The notes: a model not told the origin generated them from the letters alone. A DNA stretch of 64,000 nucleotides from Daejeonella sp. (GCF_030684675.1 NZ_JAUXXZ010000029.1:1-64000), one strand, 5' to 3'. Shown: positions 1 through 8,398, counted from the stretch's first letter. Numbers and translations: made by a program.

Positions 1-102
1 TACGCAAATGAGGAGACTATTCAAAAATATATAAATGAACAAGGCCAAGAAAAGACTGCTTATAAGAAGTTTCATAGGGCACAATTACGGTTATTCGAAT
101 AA
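1..102 (+). CDS. IS200/IS605-type transposase TnpA, C-terminal fragment (cut by window edge)
   Basis: An open frame enters from the left edge and ends with TAA after 33 residues. The motif EETIQKYINEQ resembles the C-terminal helix of Y1 (HUH) transposases of the IS200/IS605 group, where a Val/Ser-rich turn precedes a KYIxxQ helix. The catalytic HUH motif and tyrosine would lie outside the window. A hairpin 8 nt downstream fits the structured right end of such elements. A REP-associated (RAYT) transposase is an alternative. The family call rests on a short tail only. Confidence 0.5.
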   Translation, partial: YANEETIQKYINEQGQEKTAYKKFHRAQLRLFE

Positions 103-109
103 CGCGATA

Positions 110-130
110 CCTCGAAGCTCTGCTTCGGGG
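110..130. repeat. Imperfect hairpin, possible IS200/IS605 right end
   Basis: CCTCGAAGC and GCTTCGGGG form a 9-bp stem (one T·G pair) around a TCT loop, 8 nt after the transposase stop codon. Elements of this group are recognised through subterminal hairpins, so this is a reasonable right-end structure. It could instead act as a terminator, but only a short T-rich stretch follows, about 28 nt further on. Confidence 0.45.
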
Positions 131-229
131 TCATTCATTTCAAACAATGCCTAAGGGCTTTTTTATTTATACGGATGGCTCATTCTTGAAAAGAATGAAA
201 GGATCATTCAAACAAAATTTAATACTAAA

Positions 230-1087
230 ATGAAATTAATCAGATGGGGGAAACCCGGACAGGAAAAAACAGGAGTAATTATCAATGATGTAAAATACGA
301 TACCTCGGCATTTGCTGAAGATTACGATGAGGCATTTTTTGAAAACGACGGACTAAATCGTCTGGCTGCATTTTTGAAAGCAAATGAGGGTAAACTGAAT
401 ACAATTGGTGATGCTGAGCGTTTAGGTTCTCCGGTTGCCCGCCCTTCCAAAATCCTTTGTATTGGTCTGAACTATGTGAAACATGCAGAGGAGTCGGGTA
501 TGGCTATTCCTGCTGAACCAATTCTGTTCATGAAGTCAACTACCTCATTGGTAGGGCCTTTTGATGACATTACCATACCTAAGAATTCAGTAAAATCAGA
601 CTGGGAAGTGGAACTTGCCTTTGTGATAGGTAAAAAAGCAAGCTACGTTTCTGAAGCAGAAGCCATGGATTATGTAGCCGGATATTGCCTTCATAATGAC
701 GTTTCTGAGCGTGAATGGCAGTTAGAGCGTGGTGGTACCTGGGATAAAGGTAAAGGCTGCGATACTTTTGCTCCGGTTGGTCCGTTTTTGGCAACCAAGG
801 ATGAGATCCCTGATCCGCATAAATTGAGATTATGGTTAAAACTGAATGGTAAGATCATGCAGGACAGTAATACAGACGATCTGATCTTCAATATTCCTTT
901 CCTGGTATCTTACCTGAGCAATTTCATGACCCTTCTTCCGGGTGATATCATTTCAACAGGAACACCAGCGGGTGTGGGATTAGGTTTTAAGCCGCCAATC
1001 TTCCTGAAGGATGGGGATGTAATTGAGTTGGGTATCGACGGACTTGGCGAATCAAGACAGGTTGCTAAAGCCTATGCTAAAGCTTGA
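230..1087 (+). CDS. Fumarylacetoacetate hydrolase family protein (likely 2,4-diketo-3-deoxy-L-fuconate hydrolase)
   Basis: The 285-residue protein has the FAH fold order: a short N-terminal domain to about residue 70, then the catalytic domain with LCIGLNY near 76, the acidic metal-binding motif WEVELA near 125, the KGKGCDTFAPVGP segment near 173, and the C-terminal GDIISTGTPAGVG loop. FAH enzymes cleave C-C bonds of beta-diketo acids using Mg2+. In the oxidative L-fucose pathway this family splits 2,4-diketo-3-deoxy-L-fuconate to pyruvate and lactate. The following lactonase-like amidohydrolase (14-nt overlap) and SDR gene support that role. Other FAH substrates, such as acylpyruvates, remain possible. 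Confidence 0.85.
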   Translation: MKLIRWGKPGQEKTGVIINDVKYDTSAFAEDYDEAFFENDGLNRLAAFLKANEGKLNTIGDAERLGSPVARPSKILCIGLNYVKHAEESGMAIPAEPILFMKSTTSLVGPFDDITIPKNSVKSDWEVELAFVIGKKASYVSEAEAMDYVAGYCLHNDVSEREWQLERGGTWDKGKGCDTFAPVGPFLATKDEIPDPHKLRLWLKLNGKIMQDSNTDDLIFNIPFLVSYLSNFMTLLPGDIISTGTPAGVGLGFKPPIFLKDGDVIELGIDGLGESRQVAKAYAKA

Positions 1088-1919
1088 TTCACATCAGCAC
1101 TATTGGAAATTTGACCCAATAAGAGATAACTGGATCACAGAGGAAATGGAAGTCATACGTCATGACTTCCTTCCTCCTGATCTTAAACCATTGCTTGACG
1201 CCAATGGGATTCAGGGTTGCATCGCGGTGCAGGCCGATCAGTCGGAGGCCGAAACAGATTTTTTGCTTTCTCTGGCAGAAGAACATCATTTTATTAAAGG
1301 AGTCGTCGGTTGGGTTGATCTTTGTTCTCCCAACATTCATACCCGGCTTGAACATTATTCCCAATTCTCAAAACTCAAAGGATTCAGGCATATTCTACAG
1401 GCCGAACCTATTGAGTTTATGCTCAAAGCCGAATTTCAAAGAGGAATTGCGGCTTTAAATAATTACGGATTTACTTATGACATTCTTATCTACCCTCAGC
1501 ACCTCAGTGTCACCCCGGACTTGATCCGGGGCGGGGCCATGGGGCTGGGCCACAATAATCAAGCTTTCGTCATCGATCACCTCGCCAAACCCGATATAAA
1601 AAATGGCCTTTTCAGCAATTGGGAAGCCGAAATGAAGCAGATTGCTTCATTTGAGAATGTTTACTGCAAACTTTCGGGCATGATCACCGAAGCTGATTTG
1701 AAAAACTGGAAAAGGGATGAGATATTTCCATACATGGATAAAGTTTTCGACTTTTTTGGGGCGGAACGGCTAATGTTTGGTAGCGACTGGCCGGTATGTA
1801 AACTGGCAGGGGAGTATGATGTGGTTTGCGGATTGGTGGAGGAATATTTAAGTAAATTGAGTATCAGGGAGCAGGGACTGGTTTGGGGGAAGAATGCTGA
1901 ACAATTCTATAAACTTTAG
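1074..1919 (+). CDS. Amidohydrolase family protein, likely L-fucono-1,5-lactonase
   Basis: The product is a 281-residue TIM-barrel amidohydrolase of the COG3618 type. Visible metal or active-site elements are the N-terminal DSHQHYW, GFRHILQ in the middle, FVIDHLAKPD and the C-terminal GSDWPVC. The family hydrolyses sugar lactones; here it would open L-fuconolactone. The frame is open further upstream, but the ATG at 1074 puts HQH near the N-terminus as usual and overlaps the FAH gene by 14 nt, suggesting translational coupling. Between YPQHL and NQAFVIDH the expected helix is replaced by about 18 odd residues encoded by a palindromic repeat (1511-1532 and flanks), so activity may be altered. 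Confidence 0.82.
   Translation: MLKLDSHQHYWKFDPIRDNWITEEMEVIRHDFLPPDLKPLLDANGIQGCIAVQADQSEAETDFLLSLAEEHHFIKGVVGWVDLCSPNIHTRLEHYSQFSKLKGFRHILQAEPIEFMLKAEFQRGIAALNNYGFTYDILIYPQHLSVTPDLIRGGAMGLGHNNQAFVIDHLAKPDIKNGLFSNWEAEMKQIASFENVYCKLSGMITEADLKNWKRDEIFPYMDKVFDFFGAERLMFGSDWPVCKLAGEYDVVCGLVEEYLSKLSIREQGLVWGKNAEQFYKL
1511..1532. repeat. Palindromic repeat unit inside the amidohydrolase gene
   Basis: CCCCGGA (1513-1519) and TCCGGGG (1525-1531) form a perfect 7-bp GC-rich stem around CTTGA. The flanking bases up to about 1552 are equally GC-rich, unlike the gene around them. Read in frame it encodes SVTPDLIRGG. The same word is a familiar dispersed palindrome in other bacterial genomes (recollection, not searched), so it looks like an in-frame insertion. 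Confidence 0.7.
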
Positions 1920-1948
1920 TACATTCAGGGTGTTAATGGTAGCGCTTT

Positions 1949-2048
1949 GTCATTGCGATCAGCCTTGGGCTGAGAAGCAATCCCCTAATGTAATGGGATT
2001 GCTTCGTCGTGCCTGCCCTTCCGGTCAGGCGGGCCTCCTCGCAATGAC
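1949..2048. repeat. MITE-like nested inverted repeat
   Basis: The outer arms GTCATTGCGA (1949-1958) and TCGCAATGAC (2039-2048) match perfectly over 10 bp. Inner arms GAAGCAATCCC (1974-1984) and GGGATTGCTTC (1995-2005) match over 11 bp. A further GC-rich imperfect palindrome sits near 2010-2035. The 100-bp unit fills the gap between the amidohydrolase and SDR genes, has no coding capacity, and looks like a non-autonomous mobile or REP-like element. Confidence 0.75.
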
Positions 2049-2095
2049 ATCCCATATTGATGCTAATAAATCAGATTTGATAAATCGAATAAATA

Positions 2096-2881
2096 ATGGA
2101 TTTAAATTTAAAGGATAAAGTAATTCTGGTTAGTGGCGGTGCCAAGGGCATTGGCGAGGCAATTGTGAAAGTTTTGGCTTCTGAAGGAGCCATTCCGGTG
2201 ATAATTGGCCGTAATGAGGCCGATAATCTGAAAGTACTTGCGGAAATTGAATCTGCAGGATCTCAGGTTTTTCAGATCAGGGCCGAGTTAACCATGCCCG
2301 AAGAATGTGAAAAAGTGATAAAATTGACTCTGGAAAAGTTCGGAAGGATTGATTCATTGGTGAACAATGCCGGGGTAAACGATAGTGTCGGTTTGGAGAA
2401 CGGTTCTTACGAAGGTTTCGTAGCTAGTCTGCACAAGAATGTGATTCATTATTATTTACTTGCCCATCATGCCTTGCCTGCACTCAAAAAATCTAATGGA
2501 GCTGCCATTGTCAATATCAGCTCTAAAACCGCTGAGACCGGACAGGGAAGCACTTCTGCCTATGCTGCAGCAAATGGGGCCCGCAATGCCTTAACCCGCG
2601 AGTGGGCAGTTGAATTATTGCCGCACAGCATCCGTGTGAATTCGGTAATTGTTGCAGAATGCTGGACCCCACTGTACGAAAGCTGGATCAAAACCCTTCC
2701 AAACCCCGAAGAAAAACTGAAAGACATTGTCAGTAAAATTCCCCTCGAAAACCGCATGACCACCGCGAAGGAAATTGCCGATACAGTTGCCTTTTTACTT
2801 TCAGAGCGATCTTCGCATACCACGGGGCAATTGATTCATGTGGATGGAGGCTATGTTCATCTTGACCGGGCCATTGGGTAG
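2096..2881 (+). CDS. SDR family oxidoreductase, likely L-fucose or 2-keto-3-deoxy-L-fuconate dehydrogenase
   Basis: A 261-residue classical short-chain dehydrogenase. The Rossmann glycine motif SGGAKGIG lies at residues 13-20, NNAG near 91, a catalytic serine in NISSKT, and the C-terminal GQLIHVDGGY is typical. The active-site motif reads Y156-A-A-A-N160, so the lysine of the usual YxxxK is asparagine. Codons TAT at 2561 and AAT at 2573 show this directly. The gene follows two fucose-pathway genes, so L-fucose dehydrogenase or the later keto-acid dehydrogenase is the likely role. The missing lysine means either a subfamily variant or impaired chemistry. Confidence 0.82.
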   Translation: MDLNLKDKVILVSGGAKGIGEAIVKVLASEGAIPVIIGRNEADNLKVLAEIESAGSQVFQIRAELTMPEECEKVIKLTLEKFGRIDSLVNNAGVNDSVGLENGSYEGFVASLHKNVIHYYLLAHHALPALKKSNGAAIVNISSKTAETGQGSTSAYAAANGARNALTREWAVELLPHSIRVNSVIVAECWTPLYESWIKTLPNPEEKLKDIVSKIPLENRMTTAKEIADTVAFLLSERSSHTTGQLIHVDGGYVHLDRAIG

Positions 2882-2883
2882 AG

Positions 2884-2925
2884 TTTGAAGCTGAAAGCTT
2901 AAAGTTGAAAGGGAAAAGCTAAAGT
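2884..2925. repeat. Degenerate heptamer array (word near CTGAAAG)
   Basis: Six consecutive 7-nt units starting 2 nt after the SDR stop codon, for example CTGAAAG and TTGAAAG, each ending in AAG or nearly so. It lies in the gap between convergent genes. No clear reverse-complement arm was found. Confidence 0.7.
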
Positions 2926-2935
2926 TCCATTTTGA

Positions 2936-2985
2936 CCGTCATCCAGAATGCAATGAGGGATCTGTTAAAAGGGGGTAATAAATGA
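2936..2985. repeat. Decayed GTCAT-type short repeat
   Basis: A segment beginning CGTCATCC and ending AAATGAC contains the GCAATGAGGGATCTG core of a common dispersed bacterial repeat. The ends are a 5-bp inverted match (GTCAT/ATGAC). It is non-coding, between convergent genes. Confidence 0.4.
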
Positions 2986-3041
2986 CTATTTCTCTATTTC
3001 CCCTTCCCAGGGCGTTGATTATCTATTTTCAGTTCAAAACT

Positions 3042-4115
3042 TTATTTAATCAAAGCATTTATTTTTTGCCAAAGCTCATTGTCAAATCCGGAAAGAGCAA
3101 AACTTGGATTTGCCGGGTCAGAGGCTTCCCCCATTCTGATAATTACCATATTTTTACTGGGAATGACATAAATGCGTTGATCTTCTGCGCCCATTGCTGC
3201 ATACATATCGGCAGGAGCATTCGGTACTAAATTACCTGTATATACTTTTTGTCCGCCGGGTACCATATAATTGGATTTGCCATTTAGCCACCATAAATAA
3301 CCGTAAGATGGATTTATGGTTTGGGAAGTATTAATACTTTCAAGAAAGAAAGATTCGTTCATAATTGTTTCGTTTTTCCATTTCCCCTTGTTCAGAGCCA
3401 ATAATCCAAAACGAGCCATACTACGTGTATTACTATGATAAATTTTGAATATTAAGCCATTATTCCAGAAACCGTCTATTCCTATTTTGTTTTTTAGTTT
3501 AGTGTTAAAATAGGTTTCAAAACTTTGATTACCCGCTTTTGCAACAACATCCATCAGTTTTTGGAAAACATTATGATACGACCATCTTGTACCGGCATCT
3601 GCCAGGTAGGTTAAATTCGATTTAATTACGAATTCATTTGCATCATTTATTCCTGAAGCCATGGTAAGCAGATGCCTTGAGGTGATCAGATTTTCTTTTT
3701 CTATTGGTTCACTTGTCCAGCCTTCACCTAAATATTGGGACACTTTGTTGTTAATATTGAGCAGTCCTTCCTGTTGGGCAATTCCTGTAGTAAATGCTAC
3801 CAGGGTTTTGCCGGCACTATTCCATTGCCAGGTGGCAGTTGAGCTATGACCATTAAAATATTCTTCCATTACAATTCTTCCATTAACAAGAATCATAAAT
3901 GATTTGGTGTTCTTCTGAATAAGATAATCCTTTAAGGCTTGAACAGCACTTGCGTTCCAGCCCAAACTAGAAAGCGTTTTTGCTTCCCAGTTATTATCAG
4001 TATTTGAAGGGAAATACATTGATTCAACCAGGTTGGGCTGTTGTACATCTTTACTTACTTTTTTACAAGCTATGAATGGAATTATAAGCAATAAAAGCAA
4101 TTTTAATTTTTTCAT
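3042..4115 (-). CDS. Serine hydrolase lipoprotein, class C beta-lactamase fold
   Basis: The 357-residue protein starts with a lipoprotein signal (PFIAC, lipid cysteine at residue 17). The SxxK nucleophile motif is S100-A-G-K103, and W-S-Y-H-N near 197 is the Yx(N/S) equivalent. C-terminal LVPNAPADMYAAMG and YVIPSKNMVIIRMG match the last strands of the fold. Proteins of this family are esterases, D-amino-acid peptidases or amidases more often than beta-lactamases, so no drug resistance is implied. It is probably attached to a membrane facing the periplasm. It is convergent with the fucose block and has no obvious operon partner. Confidence 0.85.
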   Translation of the reverse strand: MKKLKLLLLLIIPFIACKKVSKDVQQPNLVESMYFPSNTDNNWEAKTLSSLGWNASAVQALKDYLIQKNTKSFMILVNGRIVMEEYFNGHSSTATWQWNSAGKTLVAFTTGIAQQEGLLNINNKVSQYLGEGWTSEPIEKENLITSRHLLTMASGINDANEFVIKSNLTYLADAGTRWSYHNVFQKLMDVVAKAGNQSFETYFNTKLKNKIGIDGFWNNGLIFKIYHSNTRSMARFGLLALNKGKWKNETIMNESFFLESINTSQTINPSYGYLWWLNGKSNYMVPGGQKVYTGNLVPNAPADMYAAMGAEDQRIYVIPSKNMVIIRMGEASDPANPSFALSGFDNELWQKINALIK

Positions 4116-4352
4116 AGATGAGGTAAATAAGTTAATAATTCTCTACAGTCCTAAACTTTAGACAGTACTATTTTAAAAGGGTTTAATATTGATTTTTGAA
4201 TTCCAGATGAATGTATGTTGCGTCCCTTTCAAAGAGTGCAGCTTATTTACTAAGGGCTTAACCCTTTATTCCCCACCCGATAGCTATGAGGTACCCATTC
4301 CCCAAAAAATTACCATTAGCTCTACATTTCAAATGAATTACTAAATTCACCT

Positions 4353-4366
4353 GACAACAGACAACA
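4353..4366. repeat. Two heptamers GACAACA upstream of SGNH gene
   Basis: Two perfect copies of GACAACA in tandem, followed by a related word, 10 nt before the start codon of the SGNH hydrolase. A similar CAACAGA word occurs at 39892-39912. Confidence 0.5.
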
Positions 4367-4375
4367 CATCATAAT

Positions 4376-5065
4376 ATGAAAAACATACTCTTAATCCTCT
4401 TCTTATCATTTCAAACCAGCACCATCGCAGATCCGGCCAGCTATTTAAACGATCTGAAAGCTGAAATGAAAAAGGAATGGCCTAAAAACAGAACCATCAA
4501 TTTGGTGTTTCACGGGCATTCTGTTCCAGCAGGATATTTCAAAACCCCGGTGGTGAATACTTTGGAAGCCTATCCATACCAGGTTCTGAGAGCAATGAAA
4601 GCAGAATATCCCTTTGCAGTAATTAATATCATCAATACCTCCATTGGTGGTGAAAACTCTGAAAGTGGCGACAAACGATTTGAAACCGAAGTTTTAAATC
4701 ATAAGCCTGATGTCCTTTTTATAGACTACGCTTTAAACGATCAGGGCATTGGACTTGAAAGAGCTAAAATCGCCTGGGAAAAGATGATCAGTATTGCCCT
4801 GAAAAAAGAAATTAAAGTCATTCTGATTAGTCCTTCTCCAGATCAACGAGTGAATATTCTGGAGGTCAAAAATGTGTTGGAGCAACATACAGCCCAAATT
4901 AGGAGCATTTCTGAAAAGTACGGCATTGGATTTGTAGATAGTTATAGGATGTTTAAACAAAAGGTGGTTTCGGGTGAGCCTATCACAAAATATATGTCTC
5001 AGGTAAATCATCCGAATGAAAATGGGCATGAGCTCATTGCAAATGGAATAATGAGATACTTTTGA
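4376..5065 (+). CDS. Secreted SGNH/GDSL hydrolase
   Basis: 229 residues with a short N-terminal signal peptide. SGNH blocks are visible: block I GHSVPAG with the nucleophile at S49, block II glycine in SIGGENS (G91), block III asparagine in YALND (N121), and block V histidine H211 in VNHPNENGH. The usual Asp three residues before that His is Gln208 here, so a Ser-His dyad is possible. Such enzymes deacylate or de-esterify lipids and polysaccharides; the substrate is unknown. No operon partner is close: the gap is 260 bp upstream and 253 bp downstream. Confidence 0.8.
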   Translation: MKNILLILFLSFQTSTIADPASYLNDLKAEMKKEWPKNRTINLVFHGHSVPAGYFKTPVVNTLEAYPYQVLRAMKAEYPFAVINIINTSIGGENSESGDKRFETEVLNHKPDVLFIDYALNDQGIGLERAKIAWEKMISIALKKEIKVILISPSPDQRVNILEVKNVLEQHTAQIRSISEKYGIGFVDSYRMFKQKVVSGEPITKYMSQVNHPNENGHELIANGIMRYF

Positions 5066-5318
5066 TTGAGGGAATCAATTGCAAAATTGAGATGTGTTCA
5101 AATTGATGGACATATCCTTATTCTTTGTTCTTTAATCCTTGATCAATCTTTAGCAAGATTTTAATTGGATTGCAGTAAAAATCGCTGACTACAGGGTTTT
5201 GGATCGGATCTATTATAATATTGATGATAAAACTGCCGTAATTCTATTGGAATTGCCTGGTTTTTGGTGGATATGTATTTGAACAAAATTTATAAACAAT
5301 AATGGCAGACACAATAAA

Positions 5319-6548
5319 ATGAATTTTAATGTGCCGACTAAAATAAATTCAATGGAACATAAAAAAGACAATCAAAAGATTCTTAAAAATAGATATATAC
5401 CAACTACCGAGTTTTACAGTCAAATTATTGACAGCCTACAGGATTATTCAATTTTTACTTTAGATAATGAATACAACATAAATAGTTGGAGTTCAGGCTC
5501 TGCAAAGATATTTGGTTACGAAACTGATGAAGTTATTGGAGAACCATTCGATATAATATTTACAGACGAAGATTTAAAAAAGGGCATTCCAAATATTGAA
5601 ATTAAAACAGCATTATTAGATGGTAGAGCCACGGATAATAGATGGCACATTACGAAAGATAAGAGCCTTTTTTACGCATATGGCTTGGTCTTTCCACTCA
5701 TCGGTTCAGATGGAGAAAGGTTGGGTTATGTTAAAATTTTAAGGGACTTGACAGACAGAAAAAAATCGGAAGATGCCATAAAAAAGTATATCAGAGAATT
5801 GGAAGAACTTAATATGCACAAAGAGAGTGTTCTGGCAATACTTTCGCATGATTTGAGAAGTCCGCTGACAGGTATTATCGGAACGGCTGCTTATTTGAGA
5901 GAAGATTTTCATAAAATGAAGTCCGAGGAAGTTCAGGAAATGCTTGACTTGCTTTACCAGTCATCAAAGGATGAATTGGATATGTTAGACTATTTAGTGG
6001 AATGGGCAAGAATCAAATACGCATCGGAAGTGTTTTCTCCAACAAAAATAAAATTAACTGATTACATAGATAAAGTCTTTGAAAGTTTAAATGAAACCGC
6101 TTCCATCAATGCAATAAATCTCCATCACGAAATTGAAGGCGATACTACGGTGTTCGCGGATGGAAAAATGTTAATTTCTATTATTCAAAATATTGTTTCT
6201 AATGCGATAAAACATTCAAAAAAGGGAGGGACAATTACAGTTTCAGCCAATAACAAGGATGATAAAATTATTGTTCAGGTTAAAGACACTGGAACTGGAA
6301 TGTCCAAAGAAATCATGGAAAAACTTTTTACTCCACAAATGAAAACCCTTTCTGAAGAAAGAAAAGCAAATAAAGGGGCTGGAATCGGCTTGTTATTGGT
6401 AAAGGGTTTTTTAGAAAAAAATGGGGGCGAAATATGGGTAGAAAGTGTTGAAGGAGAAGGATCATCTTTTTATTTTACCTTACCAAATGAGGAACCATTG
6501 TTTAAGAAAGGCAGTTCAGACGAAGTTATGTTTGATGAAAGCACATAA
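5319..6548 (+). CDS. PAS-domain sensor histidine kinase
   Basis: 409 residues with no transmembrane segment, so probably cytoplasmic. A PAS domain covers about residues 35-150 (FTLDNEYNINSWSSGSAKIFGY, ending with GYVKILRDLTDRK). A short coiled linker leads to HisKA with phospho-acceptor H177 in LSHDLRSPL. The catalytic domain shows the N box (QNIVSNAIKHS), G1 (VKDTGTGM) and G2 (KGAGIGLLLVKGF). No response regulator is next to it, so it is an orphan kinase. A second in-frame ATG at 5352 is an alternative start. The PAS ligand is unknown. Confidence 0.9.
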   Translation: MNFNVPTKINSMEHKKDNQKILKNRYIPTTEFYSQIIDSLQDYSIFTLDNEYNINSWSSGSAKIFGYETDEVIGEPFDIIFTDEDLKKGIPNIEIKTALLDGRATDNRWHITKDKSLFYAYGLVFPLIGSDGERLGYVKILRDLTDRKKSEDAIKKYIRELEELNMHKESVLAILSHDLRSPLTGIIGTAAYLREDFHKMKSEEVQEMLDLLYQSSKDELDMLDYLVEWARIKYASEVFSPTKIKLTDYIDKVFESLNETASINAINLHHEIEGDTTVFADGKMLISIIQNIVSNAIKHSKKGGTITVSANNKDDKIIVQVKDTGTGMSKEIMEKLFTPQMKTLSEERKANKGAGIGLLLVKGFLEKNGGEIWVESVEGEGSSFYFTLPNEEPLFKKGSSDEVMFDEST

Positions 6549-7051
6549 TTTACTGTTAAAAGTCCATTTGATGAACAAATCAACTTGTATTAAAACTGCC
6601 ATAGTAAACTAACACCAATCAAAAATGGCATTTCGGTGATAGGGCGCGGTTTTTTCTTTCTCAAGAATTACCCCGACAAAAAACTGTTGTTAAAATGGGT
6701 ATAACCAGCAACATCAATTAACCTTAGTTTGAAGATTCAACACCAGCAAAATAATAATTTTTCCGATCGTTTCTTTTATTGAATATCGAATATAAATACC
6801 TTTTGAAGGTGAGAATCTTGCAACTCTTTCCAGAAATTCTATAATACCCATCTTAATATAGAACTGCACTTTTGTATAACATAAAATAAAGGTGGTACCG
6901 GTAACAAATATTCCTTTTTGAAAATGCTTGAATGTATTCCGGAAGAAAATATTTAGTTGAAGTTAAAAAAGGAACGCCTGTTCTATTCTGTAAACAAATT
7001 ATCTGGTGATATTTCATAGAACCTACAATAACAATTAAATAAACAATCAAA
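6549..7051. other. Gene-free 503-bp stretch
   Basis: AT-rich and without a convincing reading frame on either strand. The only longer frame (minus strand, 6853-7101) overlaps the start of the next gene and looks random. No tRNA, strong terminator or tandem repeat was seen. Confidence 0.6.
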
Positions 7052-7510
7052 ATGGAAAATTCAAAGACAATTGATGTGTTAAACACACTAATCACTATCA
7101 ATAACGATAGAATTGAAGGTTATGAAACGGCCTCAAAAGAAACCGAAGAACAAGATTTAAAAATCTTGTTTGCACAATTAAGTTCAACCAGCCAAAAATG
7201 CAATCAAGAATTGAATATCGAAGTCAACAAGCTCGGTGGCACACCAGCAGAAGGCACTATGGTATCAGGTAAATTCTTTCGGGTGTGGATGGATGTAAAA
7301 GCAGCACTCACAGGTAAAGACCGCAAAGCCATTCTTAATTCATGCGAGTATGGTGAGGACGTTGCAAAGAATACTTATGAAAATGTATTGAAAAATGATA
7401 CAGAACATTTAAGCCCAGAACTTCAAACTTTGATTCAAGAACAACACACATTACTTGTTACTGATCACGACAAAGTTAAAGCTTTAAGAGATGCTCTAAT
7501 AGAAGCATAA
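7052..7510 (+). CDS. PA2169/DUF2383-type four-helix-bundle protein
   Basis: 152 mostly helical, soluble residues. The pattern LNTLITINNDRIEGYETASKE, a second helix with glutamates, GGxPxEGT in the middle (LGGTPAEGTM) and a C-terminal EQHTLLVTDHDKVKALRD helix fit the ferritin-like DUF2383 family. Members are often induced by stress, but the biochemical function is not known. It heads a run of four small genes that may share a stress or envelope theme; the gaps of 100-210 bp argue against a tight operon. Confidence 0.75.
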   Translation: MENSKTIDVLNTLITINNDRIEGYETASKETEEQDLKILFAQLSSTSQKCNQELNIEVNKLGGTPAEGTMVSGKFFRVWMDVKAALTGKDRKAILNSCEYGEDVAKNTYENVLKNDTEHLSPELQTLIQEQHTLLVTDHDKVKALRDALIEA

Positions 7511-7663
7511 TTGGTTTTAGAATTGGTTGTGTATGGTGCTAATACATTAATTACTCTACCTAAAAACATAAAACCATATTAGTACAAGCACTAATTGATA
7601 AAACAGATAATCTGAATTATCTCTTAGTGCTTAAATATTTTCTAAAAAATAAATTAGAAAGAA

Positions 7664-7906
7664 ATGGCAAAAAGGAACAACAGCCAGGGTGGAAAGCAGC
7701 ACGGCACTATGTTAGATCAGAAGACTTTTCAGGACTTTAATAATAGGAAGCCTTCTCTGAGCGATCCCAACGAAAGAAAAAGTAAGTTAAACCCAGAAGA
7801 TTTAGCACAACCAGAACAAGCTGGAGCTCCGGTTTCGGATGAAAAGATTGAAGTGCTGAAAACGGTGCCAGGCGCTCCACGATCAAGCGAAAAGAACAAT
7901 GAGTAG
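7664..7906 (+). CDS. Small hydrophilic protein of unknown function
   Basis: 80 residues, rich in Lys, Asn, Gln, Glu and Pro, with no hydrophobic segment and no recognisable domain. It is probably intrinsically disordered. The start is preceded by an A-rich leader (AAAGAA), normal for this group. Its place between DUF2383-like and small membrane genes suggests a stress-related role, but this is a guess. Confidence 0.6.
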   Translation: MAKRNNSQGGKQHGTMLDQKTFQDFNNRKPSLSDPNERKSKLNPEDLAQPEQAGAPVSDEKIEVLKTVPGAPRSSEKNNE

Positions 7907-8113
7907 AAATTAAACTAGCTATCTGGACTGTTGCCGAAACTTTAGAATTACATTCAGATTTTTTCTTTTGTCCGATAGGTCTAAAAACTAGCCTGTTCCT
8001 TGAGGTTTGCCTCGCTCATCCAACAAAATCATTCATTATTTATGCAAAATATTTGCAGTGTATTTATTTAATGTTTTACTTTGTAATTAAAAGTACTTTT
8101 AAATTAATATAAA

Positions 8114-8398
8114 ATGAAAAACGAAAGGCTAATTATCATTCAATCAAGTTTAGGAATTCTTCTGATTATTCCTCTTATTGCAATGCAGTTCACGAATGAA
8201 GTCGACTGGGATATCTTCGACTTTGTAATTATGGGAGTTCTATTGTCGGGCACAGGCTTCTTATGCGAACTTGTGTTGAGAAGAGTAAAAGATACACTGA
8301 ATAGAATTATAATCTGTGGAGTTGTTTTATTTGTATTCTTCCTGATATGGGCTGAACTTGCAGTTGGAGTATTTGGTTCACCATTTGCAGGTTCCTAA
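8114..8398 (+). CDS. Small integral membrane protein
   Basis: 94 residues with three predicted membrane helices: about 7-25 (IIIQSSLGILLIIPLIAM), 35-55 (FVIMGVLLSGTGFLCELVL) and 65-85 (IIICGVVLFVFFLIWAELAV). The loop between helices two and three carries RRVKD. I do not recognise a named family. Similar short three-helix proteins are common in this phylum. Confidence 0.7.
   Translation: MKNERLIIIQSSLGILLIIPLIAMQFTNEVDWDIFDFVIMGVLLSGTGFLCELVLRRVKDTLNRIIICGVVLFVFFLIWAELAVGVFGSPFAGS

Noticed and set aside
1894-2118. Small plus-strand frame of 74 codons
   Set aside because: It translates the MITE-like repeat and overlaps the ends of both neighbouring genes.
6853-7101. Minus-strand frame in the 503-bp gap
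   Set aside because: It overlaps the DUF2383-type gene and has random-looking composition.
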